A stretch of DNA of 64,000 bases from Anthoceros angustus. Its lineage: Eukaryota; Streptophyta; Anthocerotopsida; Anthocerotales; Anthocerotaceae. The notes below the pieces were generated by a model. The model was not told where the DNA came from, made no database searches, and saw only the letters and a list, made by a program, of their open reading frames with translations. The position numbers were made by a program, and so were the translations under genes. The stretch is from NCBI GenBank assembly GCA_010909165.1, contig MU008151.1, forward strand, positions 1,054,001-1,118,000, written 5' to 3'. The first letter of the stretch is position 1, and each line of letters opens with the position of its first letter. This document shows positions 43,781 to 54,649 of this stretch, piece after piece.

Positions 43781-46000
43781 TTACCACGAGATCCGTTGTA
43801 TTGGCGCGTCCTGCTCCTCCGAGGCTCTTCTCCCCATTCCGTCGTCTCCAAGCAGGGCCACTAGGGTCCCGTCTTTGTCCCCATGCCCTTCATCCCCTTG
43901 AGCCTTGGGGGTCCGTCCAGGTGTGGCGAGAGGCTTAAGGGGCTCGGCGTGGTAGTAGGCAAACCGAGTCAATTTGCCGGATTGCTTCCACATGTGCCCG
44001 AGCACCCGATACTCCTTCGCCATTGGTGCTCCGGAGTCGAGCGCAGTCCGCTTGGACCATCCCCCGCCAGTTCGTACCGGAGCCGGCCGACTCGCGAGGC
44101 CAAGGCCGCCTCGGCCACCTCCCCGCAACCGCTGTTCGCCCGCCCAGCCTCTGCTTCCGCCTCCGCCGCCAGCACTCGCGCAGCGCCTCCTTCCGCCTTC
44201 CTTAATCGACCAGCAGCCTTTTTCTCAAGGCCCAAAGGTTTCGCCTCCCCCTGCTTATCTCGGGAGCTCGCCATCTCCTCTCCAGTGGTCGCAACTCGCC
44301 TGATTGCGGCTTCGCCAGTCTCCATTTCGGCGACGCCCGCCTCTGCTCCATCGCCTTACTCCTCCGTCCGCCCAGAGCCGGAGCCGCTTATTCTCGCTCG
44401 TGGATCCGATCACGCCCGCAGACACCATTCCTCTCAATGGTAACTTGAGCCGCAGCCTGTGGTCTCTTGCGGTCTTCCATCTCCGCCGCCGCTCCACCTC
44501 ACGCAATCGACCCGGAGATCCTCCATCTCCTTGTCGGGCTTCCTTCCTCTCTGGCATGGCCGCCTCGCCTCCGCCCCCGCCTCCTTCTTCTTCGTGTTAG
44601 CTGCCTATCCTCGCCTCCTCCACCCGCACGATAGTGATCGCGGCTTTCTTAGCCAAGCCTCCGCTTTCACTGGCTTGGCGGTCCACCGCCCCCGCGAGCC
44701 TTCTCGCTTGCGCCGGCCTCGCCTCCGCCACTCTCCTCTCCTCGCAGAGGTCTTCACCGCTGGGCCTCTCAGGCTCGCTTCACCGCCACCCAAGGGAATT
44801 TAGTCCGTCCCGCCGAATGGACCAGACTTCGCCTCCGCTTCCTCTTCGATGCGGCCGAGAGCTTCGCCTTCCTCCTCGCCTCCCGGGCCGCCAACCGCCT
44901 CCCGAGGAGCACCATGCGCCTCCGGTGGCTTCTACCCCTGGGTCTTCGTCCCGCAGAGACTCAAAGCATACCGCCCATGACGGTAGCTGTGATCACTCTT
45001 CCACGGCCGCCACCGTGAGGCCCCAAAAGTCCGTGAGGGAGCGGGCATCTCACGGTCCGCCAAGGACCTCCACACCGCAGCCCCGAGTAAGTCCGACTGG
45101 TTCGACCTAATCGTCCCTTAGGTCCTCGATTGCCGAGGTCCCGAGCCACCCTCCTTGGCCCTCTTGGCCGCCAATTCCTTATTCGCCTCTCTTCCTGGGC
45201 CCTGAGGTGAGGGGTTCGAGCCGACTTGCCTCTCCCGGCGATGACTGCCCGTGGGTTGCCGCTGACCTCGCCTCCTTGAGGCCCCCTCGCCTTCTCACCG
45301 CCTCACCTGCGGGCAGGCAGGCACGGCCGGCGGCGGTGGCACCGCCTTCCGCCTCTTCGTGCCCGCGAGTTCCGGGCCTCGCCAGGTGCCGGGTGGTCTG
45401 CTGAGCCCGCCTCCTCCGTCAGACTGCTGCCCGGCTGGGCACAAGAGGAGGAAGGGATATCTTCCCACACTTCCCTAGGTGGTGAGGGGTCCGCCATGAC
45501 GCATGGAGTCCCAGATCCTTCCCGCCGCCTCCTGACCTGCTGGCCCTAGGGGTCGGGCCCCTCAGCGCCTTGCCCGCCCGTCCTGTAGGGCCGCCAACCC
45601 TTCCGAGCGCCCGCCTACTCCCCATCCTTCAGAGGTCGTAATGTCCCCATACATGGATCGTGTATGGGATAGTCCTGACGGAGGGCTTCGCCTCACCAGG
45701 GCCTCGTCAACCGGGCGAAGATGATCCTTCCCGCCGCCTTCTTGCCATGCAACGCATGCAGAACACCAAGAATTATCACCAAGGTGATCCACCTTGGTGA
45801 GCAAGTTCCGTGGACAATGATCCGGCACGCCTCACTTCCCGCTCCAGCAGTCCGACATCAACCAGCTGGTTGTCCGCCGCCCGGCCTCAAAGATCGCCGC
45901 CTGCCGCTCTATCTTCCCCGCCTTGAGGGGCTCTGACCGCCCCATCCTCCTCCGCGGTTGAGGCCGCCCCTGACCTCCAAGGTCCATCGCCTGATCTCCG
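43781..46000 (-). pseudogene. Gag-like coding of element B
   Basis: Minus frames give HCPRNLLTKVDHLGDNSW (about 45.8 kb), Arg/Glu/Ala-rich coiled-coil stretches at 44.6-43.97 kb (for example LRKAEGGAARVLAAEAEAEA at 44.2 kb) and RFAYYHAEPLKPLA (about 43.96 kb). These match element A in order. No single frame spans the region. Plus-strand frames of up to 225 codons here are GC-rich shadows. Confidence 0.45.
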
Positions 46001-46292
46001 GAGGTTCTTGACCGAACTTCTCACGCTAACATCTTCCGGCGAACTCCTGACCATTTCGTCAAACCTCCGTCACAAATTGTAGAACGATCTAGACTTGGAA
46101 ACCCCGTTGGATGTGCCCCAAGTGATTTTTTTGTTTTTGGCCGAGTGGTGTGAAAATAAGTCGATACGTAGTATTTATAGAAGAAATGCCTTGGCCTATG
46201 GTTTTTTTTCTTGTTTTGATTTTTAAGTTAGAAAATAAATGGTCCGAATTTGGTGTTCCTTGGCCCATGGACTTGGAATGTTCCTAAAAAGT

Positions 46293-46300
46293 CTATATAT
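46293..46300 (+). promoter_or_regulatory. TATA box of the nested element
   Basis: GTCTATATATGTG follows CCTTGGCCCATGGACTTGG, the same layout as TCTATATAAGG at 12028 after CCTTGGACCTTGG. Confidence 0.5.
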
Positions 46301-46457
46301 GTGAGATAGGGGGTTGGAATAATTAGAGTGTGATAGGTCTATAAGTTTGGGGTCGACTGACCGCGAGTCGAATGAGTGTGGGGTTGTGGATTGGGATGTG
46401 GAAGCTCGAGAGGTAACAGAGTAGGGGAACCCGGGAAACTTAACCCTAGGAATGATG

Positions 46458-48790
46458 TCCGCTCAAACAACGGAGCGCAACGGCCCGGACGGAGCAAAGC
46501 CGGAGCGACGACGGCGACGAAGTCGAGCGCCCGGCGATCCGGGGAGGCGCGAGGCGCAACGAAGGGGGAAGGAGCTCAACCCCATTGCGCGACGCAGGAG
46601 GAGGAAGGCGCGACCGCGCCCTTGCCGAGGAGGTAGGAACCTGAGACCGACCCCGTGAAATTCGCAGCGAGGTGGCGTTGATTTGAGGCGCGAGACCGTG
46701 AAGACTGCGGAGAGGGATGGCGCAAGGTCACCACCGAAATTGTGCTTGCCCAATGGCCGAACATGGATCATTGGAAAGTTCGAGCTGGGAATCGTGAAGG
46801 AGTCAAGCCGGGTTTCATGGAAGAGCGGTGGAATTACATGAACTGGGACTGTGCAGAGTGTGCGCGCCACCGGACAAATACCAAAGGGGGATTTAGAGCG
46901 AAGCCAGGATTGGGACTGGAGTTGGTTAGAGGGTGTATGGGCGCAGAAGGAGGAGGCGGTTTGGTGATGGAGCCGCCCAGAAAAGAAGCACAAGCACCGC
47001 CCGTTAAAGCGGGCGAATTGCGAACCCAACGGGGTTGAGGGATTTGGCAACCAGCTTGATGGGTCCGGTGGTTCCTATGTTTCGCAGACAAGAAGCGATT
47101 ATTTGTCCGACCACTTGGCCGCTTCCTTCATGAAGTGGTCAAGGGCGAAAGATCGATTAGCGAATCTCTCGACAAGTTGTGTGAAGAGAGGTTGAACTGA
47201 TTTCCTCCGCCTCGGCCCTCTCTAATCTCACCATTTCGTCCATCCATCTTATGTTTACGCTAACCGCCCGCCGAGGTGGAGATTGTAGCCTCCTCCACAT
47301 GTGGAAGCCGCTAGGGAGGTGAATGGAAGGCGGAGGAGCCCAAGGAAAAATCGATAGCCGGGGAGCCTGGCGACAGTGCCTGAGGAGGAGAAGGAAATTC
47401 CCACCAAAGAAAAGAGGAAGACCGGGGTGAAAGGCGGGCATCAAATAAAAAGGTGAAGACGTCACCAGTCAAAAACGGGCCACATGAAAATGAAAGCCAA
47501 ACCATGGAGGTGGCGAAGAGGAGGCGCGATCCGAGGACAATTTTGTCGACCGGATGCGATGATGAATCAACTGAGGGTTTAGGGTCGACCTCGGCGGACC
47601 CTCCTCAAAGATGGGAAGAGATTTTCAAGGGGACTCCACCGGCAACAGAGGTGGATGCAACCGAATTGGTGAGGGTGCGCACCGGGGAGGAAAGTTCTCG
47701 ATGAGGGATGGCGTCGGGCCGCCACAACAAGTGGACTTGGTGAGCCGACCACGCCGATGATCCGCCCAAGCATTTGTTGGACTGCTTTAGCTCACCGCCT
47801 CAGGGCGACGGAGGAAGTGGTGAAGGCCAGTTTGATTTAAGAGGAGGCCAAGCGCAAGCAATCGGAGGAAGACAAGCGGAACCTAGAGGAAATAAGGGCC
47901 AAGATTCAAGAAGATTTGTGCAGTGGCCCAGAAGTTGCAAGCCATGACGAGCAGGAAGCACTCATGGCTCAAATTAAGGATGCCCAGACGAACCAGAGAT
48001 GCAGGGGAGTTGTTGCAGCCCGAGCGTGGAGGCGGCCTGGAAAAGGCCCATAAGCGGCGAGCGATATAAGCGGAGCGGATGAGGCACGGGCCGTAAAAGA
48101 CAAAGGGAAGGGAAGGGTAGCACGACCACGAGTAGCGGAAGGAACTACCGAGGAAGGAAGCAAAGAACCGAGGTAGCCGAAACCTCACCTACCAAGGTTC
48201 GAACGAACGACGGTGGAGTCCACTGTAGTCGAAACCGCCACATTGGCGCAACCAACCCGGAAGTGTGGGCGGGCGACGGTGGCGCCTGCGAGGACATAGG
48301 CCAGCAACTGTGTGTAGCCTACGGAGGAGGGTAAGCACCTCACCGCAGCAGGGGTCCTATTATATTACGGCACATGGATGAGGAAACTTATGTTCCCGGG
48401 TCTATATGTGAATGGAGAACGCGTGCTTAACCTCACCGCCCATGTGCGTGGAAATAGGAGGGACTGTGGCCTACCCATCAAAGTGAGGACCAAGTGCATA
48501 CTTCTACCATCGCGCCCGTGTGGGGTTGGCCCCTATTATGCGAGGCGACTTTGGAGGAGTTGAGCGAGGAGGAGGTCCAGCTTGGGTGGACGAGGAACCG
48601 AATAATCCTCAAGAATAGGCGGCCAGGAAGATGCGAAGCCCAGGCGTGGTACACCTCAAATTCGACGCCCAGCAGGATGCGTGAGGTGGAAGTAGTGGGA
48701 GAACCCGTCCACCGCAAGGTGAGAGCTCGTGGCAGCAATGGAGGACGAGGGGCCGACGGCCAAGTCGAGGTAGGGCGCAGACATGAGAGG
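46458..48790 (+). pseudogene. Coding-like interior of the nested element, unrecognised
   Basis: It starts basic (ERRRRRSRAPGDPGRREAQR, 46.5 kb). Later come KTSPVKNGPHENESQTMEVA (47.45 kb), WEEIFKGTPPATEVDATELV (47.61 kb) and a charged helix EEAKRKQSEEDKRNLEEIRA then KIQEDL (47.84-47.92 kb), and EATLEELSEEEVQLGWTRNR (48.54 kb). This looks like a diverged gag-type protein with a coiled coil. No capsid or knuckle motif can be named. Stops break it. Confidence 0.35.
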
Positions 48791-48849
48791 TGGTAGCAAC
48801 CTAAAGATAATTTGGTTAGGATGTCGATCGACCTAGGATCGCCCGACCA

Positions 48850-49799
48850 TTGTGGCCCCTTCGTGATAGCCATCTTAGGACCTAAAATCCGGGGCATGGT
48901 GCCCCACCGTGTAAGAGGGGCAATTAGGTCCCTCAGCCGATAACTCCCGGGTTGAGATCCCCACGCTGTGGCGGTTGGAGACGTCCGATTGATGAGGTGG
49001 CGCAGACGCCCTAGGGGTGGTCGAGAGCTTGCTCCGCAACTGGGAGGAGGGGTGATAGCAATCTTGCAGAAAGGAGGAGGAAACCAAGGGATTGGCGGGC
49101 GGGTCCGGAGCTTGCTCGAACGCCGCTGTGATGGGGTTCTTCTTCCTTCACCTTGTCCCGAAGTTGTGTTCAAAGAGAAGTGTTGAGTGGATGGTTGGAA
49201 GCCCGTGGGGCGAATTGAGGGAGAGAGAGAGAGAAGAGATCGGGTGAAGGGAGATTAAATCAGACGCTGGCGCGAGGTGAGTGAGTGAGAAGAGAAGAAT
49301 TGAGAGGCTGGTGGAATTGTGTGTGAATCGCGAAACCAAAGGCTGTGGAAAGTGCAAGGGAAATGTGTTTGGAAATGGTGGTGTGGCGCCTTGTGTGTGT
49401 GTGTGTGTGAGAGCGTGAGGTATCAGGAACTTTGGTCCCAGGAATCGGTGTGCATGTGTGGAGTCACGCTACGGGGAGACAACCCGGATCCGGCCGCGCC
49501 GTGGAAATAAGTCGCTAGGGTTTGTGGGACCCACCTCGGGCAACTACCGGTAGTGGAGACACGTAGTGAAAGGAACGGGTCGGGAGTTAGATCCGTGGTA
49601 GTTGGACAAGACAGAGGTAGTAGTAGTTGAGTAGATAGGTGGAGAAGTGCAGAAGTCCGACTTAGGCAAGGTTGGTAGTGATAGAAGATAGCGCCTTGGC
49701 ACAAACCATTCCCTTTGGGAGCGAATCCTAAGCCTACAACGACATTGAGGGTGGTGGACTCGGCCAGAAAACCCCACGACACGGTCTCAACCCACAACA
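48850..49799 (+). repeat. LTR of the gag-only family, third copy
   Basis: AGCCATCTTAGGACCTAAAA (48870) and GTTGGAGACGTCCGATTGAT (48973) match the left part of the 3' LTR at 12760-12900. The right end (49680-49799) matches the ends of both LTRs of the first element. The middle has diverged and holds GA (49213-49236) and TG (49392-49409) microsatellites. Confidence 0.55.
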
Positions 49800-50239
49800 G
49801 GAACACGCCTATGCCACTCTTCGACTAATCCTCCCGCCCTCCAGCCCATGGCTTAAAGTCCTGGAAAGCGCACATGTTGCTACTTACTGTGTTCCATGGC
49901 TCCTGACCTCACTTTTGGGTCCCATTGCCTCTTCTCCTTTCGTCACCGTGATGGAGACTGGCACGATGGGCCCTCTTCGGCCGCTGCTCATGCCCAACTC
50001 ACCCGTGAGCTGCCAAGATGCCCGAGCTGCTCAAAGATAGGCTGAGGGCTTGCCATGAGCGCAGAGATCATGAGAATTGTCTCGAGGTCGCAGAAACGAC
50101 CCTCCGCCGCCGCACCGCTGGTAATCACCGCGGAAGGTGCCTCTTCCCCCGCAGAATCGCGGCCGTGATGGCTTACTTCGACCTTCGATACCGCCTTACG
50201 CTGCATTTCTTTGGCTCTTGCCACAGCTGTGTCGCGGGC

Positions 50240-50560
50240 GTGACACTTATAACTACTGCAAGGCCACTGTCTCGTCACGCATGCCCGACCTCCACTGTGG
50301 TCCCACGTGAGTCCGTCTCTCACGACTCAACTTAAATTAATTTCCTCGGGCGATTTATCTTTTGACCCGGGAGGTCGGACTTATCCTTACATTCTTGGCG
50401 TAGTCCCGGAGTTTCAGAGTGGTACGGGGTCCACTCATTCGAGTCCCGGAGTATACTCCGAGCGAAAGCACCATCCGTTTATTCCTCCTTCCGCCTTTAT
50501 TTTACTATTCGACCTACTAAAAACAAACCCCACTTATTTCCTAACCCCAAGGGGAGTCCA
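50240..50560 (-). repeat. 5' LTR-like end of element B
   Basis: CGGGCGATTTATCTTTTGAC, GGAGGTCGGACTTATCC, TTCCTCCTTCCGCC, TTTATTTTACTATTCGACC and AAAACAAACCCCACTT are collinear with 25.79-26.07 kb. Confidence 0.55.
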
Positions 50561-50569
50561 TAGCCTGGC

Positions 50570-53400
50570 CAGCTCGCATGAGAAGAAACATTAGTGATCA
50601 TGTGCAGCCCAAACTGGCGAGTCCATCGCCTCACCGGACATCCCGCCTCTCTTCCTTCACACCGAGGCCTTTGTCTTCACTGCCACGCCGGCCTCGCCAT
50701 CCGCTTTCGGCCCCGCGGCCCGAGAACAACTACACTTCGGAAATCGCCGCTGTCCGATGCCGATGCCCCTCCACCTAGTGACCTGGCGTGGAAGTGAGAT
50801 GCCAACGCCATTCCGCCTGCTGTCTTCATCCCCATTCTGGACCTGCCCTTCCCCTCTCTCGACATACTCTCCTCACCTCGCCCTCCGAGCACCTCGTCTG
50901 AATTTGTGTCCTCGTATGTGTCCTCCATCCGCTCTTCCCACCGCTTCATCCTCATCAAGCACTAACATCCGAATCGAATTAATTCCAAAGACACTTACCC
51001 GAATTCCGCTTGGCCTCGAGGGTTTTAGCACTGCGTTGAGCCCTTATTCTGACCCTCGATCTTTCAAAAGTCCGCCATGTGTGGTTCTCCCCGCTCATCA
51101 CATCCCACGCTCATGCATTTTTGCTAGTGGCCTGAGTGCACCAAATTCGTGATTCTTCGCCCTGGGGCCTCCATACTTTTCTAGGAACTTGAACTCCCAA
51201 ACAAGACGTCCACACCGGCCCCATGGGTTTGGCCTTGTCCATTGGATTTCTCCAATCTCGCTTTGTCTGAAAGCGATGCCTTCGACGCAAAAGTTCCGTG
51301 TTGTCTAAGTTCAACCTGCGCCATGTGACAATATCCTCCGGACCTTTTCATCCGCTGGAGGTTTCAAAGCTCGGCTTTTTTTTTCCTTTCTTCTCCGCTA
51401 AGGCGATGCCTTTGCCGCCACATATCTGTTGTTCCGTGTTCGAGTGTACCGACTAAACTCGACCTTATCATGGACTTCACCAGAGATCTCGGGAACTGTG
51501 AAGCCACTTCAACGCACAGCCTTCCTTCCTTGCATGGCTAAGTCGCCTCCATTTGCCCGAATCCCATTTGCTGCGATGACTTCCATGAACTTTATGTCGT
51601 GGCACACCGAGGCCACCAAATGTCAATGGTATAAGCTTCGCCGCCACATTCCTTCCTCTTGCCGCCACTTGTTAGCTCCAATCATTGGTCCTGACCCACC
51701 GCAATCCCCTTTTCCGTAGTATTCGACAAGCTCCTTGTTGTCCATGTCGCCCACAACAATGCTGGCCCATGTTTGCGCAACATGGTGCCTCCGCCATGAC
51801 CGCCTGCAGAAATTCCCGCCCACACTTCGGAGGGCCGCCGCCAAAGCGAGCAACACTACCCGCGTGCCATCGACTCGCATCTTCCTGAACTGGAACCGTC
51901 TGGGACAACCGAGGCGAGGTCCTCCTAACATCCATGTCCTCCTCCATCTCGTGATCCGGATCCCATATGGCATTTCCATGTGCTCCCAATCTCCACCCTT
52001 CGAAATTTCACAGACCACAACCACTTACATCGCTGTAGTTTTGGGAAGACGTCAGATGCTTCCTTGTGAACAAGAAATTCTGGTTCACAATGTTACAACA
52101 CGGCAGGCCTCTCGCTCAAGATCAAACCTGACAAAGATGAACATGTTGAGACTCACCTGTCCGCAAAGGTATAGGCACTCAAACCATGTCTTCAAGCCGG
52201 AGTTCTCCGAAGGCGAGGAATTGCTTGACTCGGAACGCCGGGTCCCGCTGTGCAAGCCATTTCGCCTTTGGTTAGGATAAAGCGGAAGATGGAAGATAGG
52301 AAACGAGTAGCAAATCATGGGGATGGCGCAGATTGTAGCCTCTTTCAAACCCGCTGCCTCGCCTCCACCGCACTGCGGTCACGGACAAAGACCACCTGCT
52401 CGCACTTGACTCGCCCATGTGATCAAATCACAAGCAATAGGAAACTTGTTCCTTGACTCCATCTCGACATGGCAGGCCAAACCGCCCTCCCTTCCTCCGC
52501 CTACCGACAAATTACAATGTTTTCAATTGATGGAAATTGGGGAATAGTTTATGAGATGGCAATTTATTCCGCACATCCTTACATGCAGAAAGCATAAAAC
52601 CAATGGACTCACATTGATCGCTTGTTATCCGCACTTCAGCCGTTATCCATTCATGTTTTCCGCCACCGATCTCATTCCAATTGCATACGACGAAGGTTGA
52701 CAAGTGTTACACGCTTCCTTTACTCCTCTTTCTTCACATAACCGGCTTTGCAATGCGCGTGGAAGGCAAGTTTCATACAAGAATTTGTTCTGCTCACACC
52801 AATCGCCAAAACACGCCCATACATCGGCTTCGCTTTCCATCTAAGAAAGGGTCATGGTGATACTCTCCGATTTCTCTTCCATATGAGGGGTCAATACTGT
52901 GGCACGTGGTCTCTATTCCAAAGAGGCGTCACCCGAGCTCCCCACATGGTATACAAGAATCCCCAATGACGCCATCCTCCGCCCCTATATGTGCACATTC
53001 TCCAATAATCGGACCACGCTTCCCGCAAGGTACCTCCGTGTAGTCTCGCATCTCATCTTTTGATGGCGGTTGTTGTTGTCCGTTGTTTGGCATGTGATCG
53101 ATGCCTTCTCGCCTCAATGCACTCTCCACGTGATCTCGACCTTCATCTCATCCGCTTCACAGACAATGTCTTGGGGAATGGATGTGGGGTGCGCACACAT
53201 CCTCCCGACGCCTCCACGCTGCCATTTTTGTGTCCGTTGAGCCATTCCGCGACAGTAACGTGAGATGACTCGTTCCGATCTCCCAGGCCCTCACCATTTA
53301 TATTTGATCGCCTTGGGTGTCTGGGCGAATCTGCGCATTGTCCTTGTTTAATTCTCGTACATACCATTATCAAGGACAAGTTTAGGGCGCATCGCTATTT
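50570..53400 (-). other. Weak minus-strand coding fragments, no family recognised
   Basis: Protein-like minus-strand pieces are MKRWEERMEDTYEDTNSDEV (50.94 kb, acidic coil), VGDMDNKELVEYYGKGDCGG (51.75 kb), LKTWFECLYLCGQVSLNMFI (52.19 kb), VWACFGDWCEQNKFLYETCL (52.81 kb) and IIGECAHIGAEDGVIGDSCI (53.0 kb). They may belong to one degraded retroelement running on the minus strand, but I cannot connect them. Confidence 0.3.
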
Positions 53401-53639
53401 CCCATGATCATGCTCTGTCCTACATATGTCACATGGCCTTCATGTCTGTATGTGGAAAATGTCCATGTTTTTCGCATGCATGTGCGCCAGCATTTATAGG
53501 CCGGTCGTCCTTGGGTGTCAGGAATAATTAAGTACCATTACTCGATGTATTATACAATATTCAATGTATTAATACACTATTCGATGTATGTCATCCCGTG
53601 CCATTATCCAAGGATAAATCATCCGTCATCCCAAACTGT

Positions 53640-54640
53640 GGTAAAACCGGGGCACTCCCGAGGTCCTCCCACTATAGCGCCACACTTATCCTAATCGCCA
53701 GCTTTGGGTTTTGTCCCATGAGATTGTGTGAAAGTTCGAGGCCTTATGATGATCATGACCACTCGCAGACACAACTCTCACCTTCTAAACAAGCAAGGCG
53801 CCTTTGCTTGCAAAGAAAAATCACCACTTGCATCGTCAAACCAACTGACCCACTTAGCGGCCACATGTGTGCCCCGCCTTAACCAGCAGCCCGCCTGTGA
53901 CCTCCCACACCGCGATTCGTCTACTTCTAAGACCACTCTTCTCCACCTGTGGGGCGCCTTTTACTTGACGGGATCATTCCCTTAGGCTCGCCTGTGGCCT
54001 TCCACTAACACCTACACCTCTAATCCTCTCATCTTCTCATCTTCTCATCTCTCTTCTCATCCTCTTCCTCCTATTCTAACCTCGATTCGGGCTTCTTGGC
54101 CGACTCGCCCTTACGGCTGGCACAGGGTCGGCCTCCACCAAGTTCTTCCTTGGAACTGGTGAGTTTGACACCACTCACCGTGGAGTCTTTCCTGTGGGCC
54201 TCGGGTCTCACCGAAAGTGTTCCACAGGCATCGCCACACACCCAGGCAAAGCAATTTCACAACAACCATTCACAAGGGAGCAACTGTTTAGGCACTTGCA
54301 GAGCAAGTCCTCCACCAAACACTCAAGCCACAACTGACTCTTCACATCACGAAATTTAAGAAATTCCTAATGGCAAAGGACTCGATGAGGGTGGGAAGGC
54401 AAAGACGTGATACTTTACTTTGTGAAATCCTCCTCCTTTTGCAGGAGGCCTTCCACATACACCTCCCTTAGGTGACCCTCCGCGGGTCACCTTTTCCAAT
54501 TTCTATTATTTCCTACCGCGATTTAATGCCACGCACCTAAGTTCATCTGGCCTTGGTGAAATTCTATTCTGTAATTTTCACCCAAGATCACCAGGATGTC
54601 ACCTATCTCTCCTATCCTTGCTATTCTCTCATAGTCCATT
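53640..54640 (-). mobile_element. LTR-like block, inverted copy of 7.85-9.09 kb
   Basis: The reverse complement shares long collinear similarity with 7850-9095, best at 54120-54420 (TTGTGAATGGTTG, TGAAATTGCTTTGCC, GGGTGTGTGGCGATGCC, CACAGGAAAGACTC, CAAGGAAGAACTTGG). It ends CATGGGACAAAACCC, GGATAAGTGTGG, GCCCCGGTTTTACCACA at 53640. It lacks the 195-bp duplication of the other copy. A (TCTTCTCA)n-like run lies at 54025-54060. Confidence 0.65.
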
Positions 54641-54649
54641 TATGGCCTT

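Larger units (their letters stand above)
46100..49799 (+). mobile_element. Plus-strand retroelement fragment nested in element B
   Basis: It starts with an AT-rich promoter (T-run, CCTTGG motifs, TATA 46293-46300) like that at 11.83-12.06 kb. It ends with sequence homologous to the LTRs at 10.19 and 13.89 kb (CAAACCATTCCCTTTGGGA, GCGAATCCTAAGCCTA, ACGACATTGAGGGT, CCCACAACA). The flanking minus-strand element B continues on both sides, so this is an insertion. It is either one very long solo LTR with coding-like contents or a truncated element. I could not fix a target-site duplication. Confidence 0.5.
42540..50570 (-). mobile_element. LTR-retrotransposon relic B, minus strand, interrupted
   Basis: It has the same order as element A: LTR-like 3' end (42.70-43.10 kb), coiled-coil gag (43.8-45.0 kb), gag N-terminal part with KVDHLGDN (45.78-45.82 kb), then, after a plus-strand insertion at about 46.1-49.8 kb, the 5' LTR-like end (50.24-50.56 kb). 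No polymerase is visible. Boundaries are estimates. Confidence 0.5.

Noticed and set aside
43261-43938. 225-codon plus-strand frame
   Set aside because: Pro/Ser/Leu-rich shadow within LTR and gag sequence of element B; no domain or start context.
49392-49409. TG dinucleotide run
   Set aside because: Ordinary microsatellite inside an LTR; nothing further to report.
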